Assembly: GCA_031269875.1 (NCBI GenBank)
Contig: JAISYM010000084.1
Coordinates: 1-46,824 of the forward strand
DNA: 46,824 nt
Direction: 5' to 3'
From: Synergistaceae bacterium
Lineage (GTDB): Bacteria; Synergistota; Synergistia; Synergistales; Synergistaceae
Below the pieces are notes generated by a model. The model did not search any database and was not told the origin of the DNA. It worked only from the letters and a program-made list of their open reading frames with translations. The translations under genes were made by a program, and so were the position numbers. Of the stretch, positions 46,814 through 46,824 are shown one piece after another (the first letter of the stretch is position 1; every line of letters starts with the position of its first letter).

Positions 46814-46824
46814 TTGGATATCCA
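46814..46824 (+). CDS. Possible start of a further gene (partial)
   Basis: A GGGGAGGG site (46797-46805) precedes TTG 46814, which opens a frame to the window edge. A weak promoter-like TATGATAAT stretch lies upstream near 46745. Only three codons are visible, so nothing can be said of its product. Confidence 0.2.

Overview
The window looks like a chromosomal segment of a Synergistota bacterium. It is GC-rich and Gram-negative in character, with an autotransporter-type protein. The best lineage marker is a secreted protein (30792-32699) with a Gly/Cys plus hydrophobic plus Arg-Arg tail resembling the Synerg-CTERM sorting signal. The lineage is inferred from such features, not from a search.

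Layout. 1-6500: start of a probable PD-(D/E)XK transposase, a very large autotransporter-like protein and a Sel1-repeat protein. 6515-7510: chromosomal toxin-antitoxin genes (YafQ/RelB type, a small antitoxin-like ORF and a decayed PIN gene). 7580-19723: a 12.1 kb integrated island bounded by perfect 97-bp direct repeats that include the 3' part of tRNA-Glu; the intact tRNA-Glu lies at the right end, beside tRNA-Lys. 19991-25511: core operon yebC-ruvC-ruvA-ruvB-spoIID-like-queA. 25593-32699: RocB-like peptidase, a radical SAM protein, a diguanylate cyclase and the Synerg-CTERM-like protein. 33075-35444: small DUF6110-like protein plus a metal P-type ATPase. 35698-37199: three-gene operon of largely unknown role. 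37563-39791: sugar kinase and DeoC aldolase. 39864-44757: polyamine operon speD-decarboxylase-speE-speB-nitrilase homologue. 44918-46684: ThDP enzyme of the acetolactate synthase type. Two inverted copies of a 186-188 bp MITE, each with its own perfect 9-bp target duplication, lie at 27.5 and 35.5 kb.

The most interesting system is the island. It has a tyrosine integrase at one end and, at the other, an Xre repressor, an AlpA-like activator/excisionase, a Toprim primase, a RepA-like helicase, a cluster of sixteen AGTTCC/GGAACT repeats that resembles a replication origin, an SF2 helicase, a Lar-like zinc protein, a RuvC-type resolvase and a phage terminase small subunit. No large terminase, portal, capsid, tail or lysis gene is visible. 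This is the gene complement expected of a phage-inducible chromosomal island (PICI-like phage satellite), here carrying a HicAB plus PIN toxin-antitoxin cargo. After excision, the integrase and Xre promoters would face away from each other across attP, as in known satellites.
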